Source: Brienomyrus brachyistius
Taxonomy: Eukaryota > Chordata > Actinopteri > Osteoglossiformes > Mormyridae
Direction of reading: 5' to 3'
Length of the DNA: 64,000 bases
Assembly: GCF_023856365.1 (NCBI RefSeq)
Contig: NC_064539.1
Coordinates: forward strand, 27,741,493-27,805,492
The position numbers were made by a program, and so were the translations under genes. The notes below the pieces were generated by a model. It worked only from the letters and a program-made list of their open reading frames with translations, was not told the origin of the DNA and did no database searches. The stretch's first letter is position 1, and each line of letters starts with the position of its first letter. This document shows, piece after piece, positions 57,959-64,000 of this stretch.

Positions 57959-60900
57959 TGGCTGGGACTGTCCTTCCATCTGTCTTCAGACCTGTTGTCC
58001 TGGCTTCTCTTGACGCGTGTGTTATAGCCCTTTCTAACAACATGAAATGTTCACCATAAGAATGACAAAAAATAAAAACACACACACACACAGCAGCCGG
58101 AAAACGGTGGTATCCAGTGGTATTTACAGTGGTATCCAGTGCTCAATGATGTCCGCGGAAGATCGGTTCCAGAAAACCCCACAAATACCAGAATTCACAG
58201 ATTCTCAACGTTCTCTATATAATGTGGCATAGTATCTGCAATTCTGCATATACCCTGTGCATATCCTCCCCTACACTCTGTCATTGTTAGATTACTTATG
58301 ATACCTAATGCAATGTAAATGCTGTGTAAATACCTGTTATTCTGTAATGTAGAGGGAGAAATGATGGGGGAATGTGTTCAGTACAGATGCAAACATCATA
58401 GAAAATATGATTATAAAGAAGAGAAAATCACTTTTAGTGACTAAAATTTTTGTTTTAGTGCTCGGCACAAAACGCTTTTTTGAGTGTTTTGTTTGTTTTT
58501 CTTTCCCCGTTTTTTCTCTGGTTAGTTGAATCTGCGGATGCGGAACCCAGGGACACGGACGGCTGGCTGTAATCTCATTTCAGAATTGTAATGAGTTTGG
58601 CCTTAGGGATAATTAATTGCATTAAAGTGAGACACAAAGGGAAATTCCTACAAGATAAAAATGTCATAGAGTGCATGAGTGTTGTTCCTTTGCGGAAGCA
58701 GCCGACGATGTACTTTAAGAAGGCATCACACATGGCTGATATGCATGGACCTGAGAGTTCTGACAGCTGCACACGCAGGACCATGTTATGGTACAGGGGA
58801 GGAGTGCTGCTGGTTGAAAAGAGCATCATTTTGATATGAGCAGATCTATGAATGAAGTAAGAGCTTTGGCTTGCCAGCCTCTTCAAACCAGCATAAAATA
58901 GTTTAAAGCTGGGCTTTATGGCGACAGAGGCTTGACCTTTCCATGACACTGCAAAGATTTAGGGGGCCACCAGCTCATTACCTGCAGCTGTAACCCCAGA
59001 AAATTATGCATGAGGACACACTTTGTGGGGACAGATGTGAAGGAAATACATTTAAGGAAATCTTCAAAAGCATGCAAAATGTTTTAAGGACATCTCCATT
59101 GTCTTCCCTGGCAGTTTTCATGAGCTTTTATTAGGAATCTAAAAGTGCCAAACCGTTTCTGCGTTACTGCTTTTCATCTGTTTCGTGGGGGAAATCGCAA
59201 ATCATTTATTGCATTACATTAAGACTCTAAGGACATTTTACAGAAATGCAATGAAAATCTTTTGTGTGTCAGTCAGTCTATACTAGTCAATCAATATCTG
59301 GCCTCTCATGCTATAAAATGAATGAATTGTTTATTGTAAACATACTGTTAGTGTATTGTATGAAGTATTTTGCCATATATGTTAGTTGCTTGGTTTTTGC
59401 ATTGTACTTTTTTTTTTTTTTTTTTTTTACATACAGTATTGTTCAAAAATTAGCATGGGTCCTGATTATTTACCTTAAGTGATAAAGTTGTCTGTATATC
59501 ATTGTTTTAAATGTGTTTTTTTCATTACTTCTCATTTTTACTTTATTGTGTTTTTGTCTTTACGATGTCTAATCACTTCCAGATCATGCTGCTCATTGTA
59601 AAATCCTGCAATGCAGTAGAGGTGCCCTTTTCCTTCATTCTTTTCCCTTAACATTATTTATTTATCATGATTCCACATCAGCCCCACCATTGTTGGCCTG
59701 CATTGGCACAGAACTACACGCTCAGGCTTCGTGAGAGCTCCAATAATACAAGCCGTAACTAACATGAATACTGAATCTCCCAGTATCCAAATTTTGCCCC
59801 TATGAAAAAAACATCTCTTTTAGTGAAGTCTTTGGGAAGGAAACGGATTTCAGTTTCAGTACATTTCATTAGATCATGCCTGCGGTGCGTATTTTTGCAT
59901 TAATTAAGGTAGCATTGATATATCTATGAGAGACACTCAGGAATGGAGGTCATATGATATGATGCATGGCACAGCCTTTCTACCGGGAAACTAAGGTACA
60001 TTTTCATGTTTCCCTGCTGTTTTATATTTCTTTTGAAGTTGAAAATTACAAGGTCTCCACAGCAGAGCCGATAATTGAAGCCAACATGCAGAAGCAAGTT
60101 CTCGGTTGTCCCCCTGACCTACTCTGCTGTGTGGGAAATACCAGGCCCATGAATACGGACTGTTGTCTCCGTGGCAGACATGTTGACTTTGAAATGGTCG
60201 CCTTCTCCCACTCACAAGTTTATCAGGAAAAGTTAATCTCCTCATTTAGTTTTATAATGGCTTTGCATGTCTGTTTGTTTATTTTACTTCCAGGGTTAAT
60301 AATCCTACTCTGAAAATATATGCTGTAAGACTAAAAAATGCCCCTCAGAAACACAACTGCTAAAAGTCGTGAAATTCTAGAAGCATTTCAAGGTGAAAGA
60401 ATCATTGTCATGTAATAGTCTTAAATTATATTGTAGGTAATGTATCATTTGCATGGTGAAAAGTCGAATTTCAAAATACAGCACATTATTTTTTTCCATA
60501 TAAATATTGTATCCTTACATGTAAATGCTGAATTGTGATGCTTTGAATTAATTCCTGCAGCCTAGCAGCGGGAAAATTAACTAAATTATGCCGAAAAAAT
60601 TGTCCATAATGTTATGCGTGATTCAAATTTTGTAGGGTATTTACCTAAAATGCTGTTATTCATCTGTAATGTTCAAAGATTATTGTTGCGTTACAGTGTG
60701 TATGAAATGCTGAGGGATCGATAACGTTTTTGGTGTTTCTAATAAGCAACTCCAACCCAGATTTCAACAGCAGTATGAAAACTCCGTCTGTCTCCAAATG
60801 GGAGAAAGGAAAAACCACACTCAGTATCAAAAGCCCTAAACTCTGTTCTTCTGTGCAGACCAAGTACTACTTATCCAGGCATTGTTCAGATTAAATTGTC

Positions 60901-61824
60901 AAGGATATGAAGGGCTAGGTGATGGAGCATGTGCCGTAGGAGGTCTCGAGTGTCAAAACGTGACTTCCATCCAGGGGGCCCACTCATTAATGTTCTGTAA
61001 ACCTTCTCTGAGGCATTTCCATATGGGGTGGGGGGGATTAGCGAACACTCAGAAGGGATCCCATTACCACTGAATGCTGCCTTGCTCTGGCTGTATCAGA
61101 GCAGCCTGAGCTCTCCCAGGATCTCCTTCCTGTGAGGCTTTTGTTTTAGGGCCTTGCTCCCATATGCGCGGCTGGTGCTCTGGACTGCAGGTCTTGTAAA
61201 GGAGATCAAATTTTTACGCTTTGCTTTTAAGTCGGGAGCTAAACAAAGACCCTCACATGAACGATACTGATTAGCTAATCATTTAGGTTAGCTGGGTTTG
61301 CAGGTTTAGCATTAAGCACTGTCATGTGCCCAAACTAGGATCCTGCATTTGGCAGTCCTTTGCTTCTGTGAACTTCCTCCATGTTTCCTCCCTGGGGTCT
61401 GGGCTGATGTGAGAGCTGTTAGTATTAATGTTTGTGAGTATGGGAGTTTTCCCTGTGTTCTCCATGATGTGCTTCTGCTTTACACTGTGTCATTTCCAAG
61501 TCGCCTTCATGCTGTAAAAATAGGGACTACAGATTGATTTTTAGTGTCGTTTCTGTATTTTAATGACCGCATTAAGTTTTACGTTAAAGTGCAAACCCTG
61601 TTCAGTGTACATATCAATGTACACAATTTACATATTAATTAATAATTCAGACAGTGAGACCCTCCCGTTTAAACACCTTCACTATCCTGTGCCATGTGTG
61701 TACGCTGAATGCTCTTAGTGCCGCCCTTTGTCTGCTTATTTGAAAAGTTGTCCTATGGGTTTCTTCTATGCTTTGTTTGAAAGATGTTCTACAGCTAACA
61801 GAGCATTCGCTGGAAGCTCAGCCT

Positions 61825-61935
61825 AGCTGTACTTACGCCTTGGCGACTCCCTGACAGCCGTATGTTAATAATGTGCTATTTGCCTCAGTTATATGTCGGT
61901 TTGGACAAAAGTATCTGCTAAATAACGTAAGTGCA
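61825..61935 (+). repeat. SINE 3' tail fragment
   Basis: TCGGTTTGGACAAAAGTATC followed by TGCTAAATAACGTAAG matches the conserved 3' tail of the second SINE family (compare 39770-39806). Confidence 0.5.
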
Positions 61936-63195
61936 ATGAAGCAGTCGGTGTCTATAAGTGGTGAGAGGGCTTTCAGCTGGAATCTGTCATCGTGTGCTGA
62001 TCCCCTCTCTGGCCAAATGTGCAGCATACAATGCGAGGCCTGCATCCATCAGAAAGCAGTCCTGCCGCATTATACTGGGAAACGTCACAGGGGCATTAGG
62101 CTGTTTCCTCGTCTCCCCCAGATCATCTGAACACATCACAGGCAAGGTGATTGATTGTGGAAATATCGGAGTCTGCTTTCCAGACCATCTAGAAACAATG
62201 TGTCTATTGTACAGTCTTGTTAAGTTATTGTTTTACCACATAGCAACAAGCAATTTTTTTTGTTATTCCACATCTTGGGCTAAGTGCAATACTATTCATG
62301 TATTTAAAGTTTGCATTAATTTAGTAGATGCTTTTCCCTGTGCTTATAGAATATATTATTATATTAATTAGCTCTTACCAGTTGATTAGTAAGCATCAAA
62401 TTGCAGTTTACTCTCAGTGGGTAATATTTGCATTTTTAATAAATGTAGTACATACAAAAAAATTTCTTTTTGGCAATTGCAAAGTGAAAAATACATTAGT
62501 AAATACAGATAATAGTTAAATAAACAGTGTTAATTTAATGTTTCTCTTCATTGGCGAATGGCCATGTTTAGAATTGCATCATGAACAGGAGTTCCAGTTG
62601 AAGTTGGCTGAATTTAAACATAATCCCAGAAGTCAGGCTCAGTATTTTAAGAGATGGCTGTCTCTCTGCGCTTGGCAGGTCTGTAGCACATCTGGGCCAA
62701 ATTTTTCTCAGAAGAGTCCCCACCTGCCACAGATACTAGCCAGCAGAACACAGAAGGACTGACCCCTGCTTGCTAATAAGGGCCCATGTCCTATGGATCT
62801 GATGTTTTACACAAGACTCACAAAGAGGTAGAATAACTGACATAGAATTTGAAATGAAATTTTGGGGCTCCATTATATGGTACTTAGCAGAGTGTAAATG
62901 GGAACCTCAATCATCCCCCAACCTGGGGACCATGCACTGATGTGGACATACAGTATGCCTGCCTTAGCCTCTACTCTTGTCTGGGTTTGTCTTCCTGACC
63001 TGCAGGCCAACATTGTACATGAGCTACACGTGCTGTGTTTTCACATGCAGCATGTTAGTATGTTAGTGAAATGGTCTATGTAATATCTTATGAACTGATA
63101 TTTGAGAACTTTAAAAAATAATATGGCATAACAGGGCTGAAGACTGGGGTGCATCCTAGATGGGATGCCAGTCCATCGTAGGGCACACATGTAGG

Positions 63196-63320
63196 GTGCT
63201 TTTCCACTACACCTGGTACCAAAGTTTTGGCACTAAAAAATCGGTACTGGCTTTCTTCCATTGACTTCCAGTTCAGTACCAGTAACAAACACTTTGAGTA
63301 CTTTGAGGTGTTTTTTGTTG
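63196..63320. repeat. DNA-transposon-like fragment (tentative)
   Basis: GGTGCTTTTCCACTACACC and GGTACCAAAGTTTTGGCAC resemble the end of a fish MITE family. The other end was not found. Confidence 0.35.
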
Positions 63321-64000
63321 ATTGGTCATGCATATAACCTGCAATGCAAACATAAAATGCAACCAGGATTTAGAAAAAGTGTAGTCATGAACTCAGAAAA
63401 TGGTTATAGAGGATGAAGGAAAAAAAAGTAATAATAATGGAATTGTGGACAAATGGAGGCCCAATCTTTAATTGTGTTCAGTGGTAAAGCACCCTTATGC
63501 ATTATTGGCAATGTAGATACTCTTAGAGTTTGCTTAACTGTCAAAACCACAGTACCCAGAGGAAACCCAGCATATACAAGACTCTGTCTCCATAATGTTA
63601 TATGCAATCCCCCCCACACACACACACATACACACACACACACACACTCAGGATCAGTGCTCTGGAAAGCTTGGCCTTAATATCCATCCATTTTCAGAAG
63701 TGCTTGGAAGATAACATGTGTTTATCTCAAGGGTACTGCTGTATGAGCAATTATTCACTGCGGAAGAGCCAATGAGCCAATGCGTTAGTAGAAACTGCAT
63801 GCAGAAACCAGGATGTGTTCAGGATGTAATAAAAAATTTTTAAAAGTTAACAAAATAGATAAATGAATAAACAGATGCGCTGAAGATGAACCAACATGTG
63901 GCAATTTAGAGTTTTGAGCCCAGTATTAACAATATGTTACTATGTCAAAAAATACTCTCACTCTCATATATCACTTTTGTCTCACACCTCCTGTGTTGGG

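Larger units (their letters stand above)
57958..64000. other. XRCC4 intron 3, distal part
   Basis: No exon recognised. Contains a T run (59409-59428), a SINE tail (61825-61935), small repeat fragments near 63134-63330 and a (CA)n tract near 63615-63648. Confidence 0.45.

Noticed and set aside
57791..58091. Thr/His-rich frames
   Set aside because: Translation of a (GT)n microsatellite.
59966..60313. 115-residue frame with a hydrophobic end
   Set aside because: No recognisable family, no splice context, and it ends in chance hydrophobic AT-rich sequence.
62538..62762. 74-residue frame considered as a distal XRCC4 exon
   Set aside because: No similarity to the XRCC4 tail was recognised, and no matching donor/acceptor pair.

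Overview
The window looks like vertebrate, most likely teleost fish, nuclear DNA. The evidence is a pair of spliced vertebrate genes with GT/AG introns, plus many fish-type repeats: tRNA-headed SINEs with (GGAT)n tails, Tc1-like DDE relics, TcMar-Tigger-like and hAT-like remnants, palindromic MITEs and solo LTRs. There are no prokaryotic operons, CRISPR arrays or phage genes. The species cannot be read from the sequence.

Two protein-coding genes are supported. TMEM167A (kish-A) is complete on the minus strand. Its four coding exons (26887-26889, 24433-24542, 20744-20778, 19540-19610) join in frame to a 72-residue protein. XRCC4 starts on the plus strand. A likely non-coding exon 1 ends near 27115, and two coding exons (34099-34237 and 36240-36427) encode the first 109 residues, which form the XRCC4 head domain. 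The two genes are divergent around a short promoter (about 26926-27094) with three CCAAT boxes, matching the mammalian TMEM167A-XRCC4 head-to-head arrangement. No later XRCC4 exon was recognised in the last 27.5 kb, so 36428-64000 is read as intron 3 or sequence beyond it.

Layout. 1-19539: intergenic, with minisatellites, a LINE reverse-transcriptase relic (8195-9180), two solo-LTR-like elements (10307-10539, 10884-11169), two Tc1-like relics (5413-6077; 11899-14000, the latter holding a Tigger-like insertion) and a SINE with perfect target duplications (15846-16202). 19540-26889: TMEM167A, with a palindromic MITE in intron 3, an 87-bp direct repeat pair in intron 2 and a Tigger-like element in intron 1. 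26926-36427: promoter, XRCC4 exons 1-3 and introns rich in MITEs. 36428-64000: XRCC4 intron, with SINE relics, a hAT fragment, an unassigned ~560-bp unit present in inverted and tandem copies (41392-41926 and 44948-45632), a Tigger-like MITE, a 48-bp minisatellite and another Tc1 relic.

No new biological system was found. The least explained structure is the ~560-bp repeated unit. The best-supported biology is the conserved divergent gene pair.
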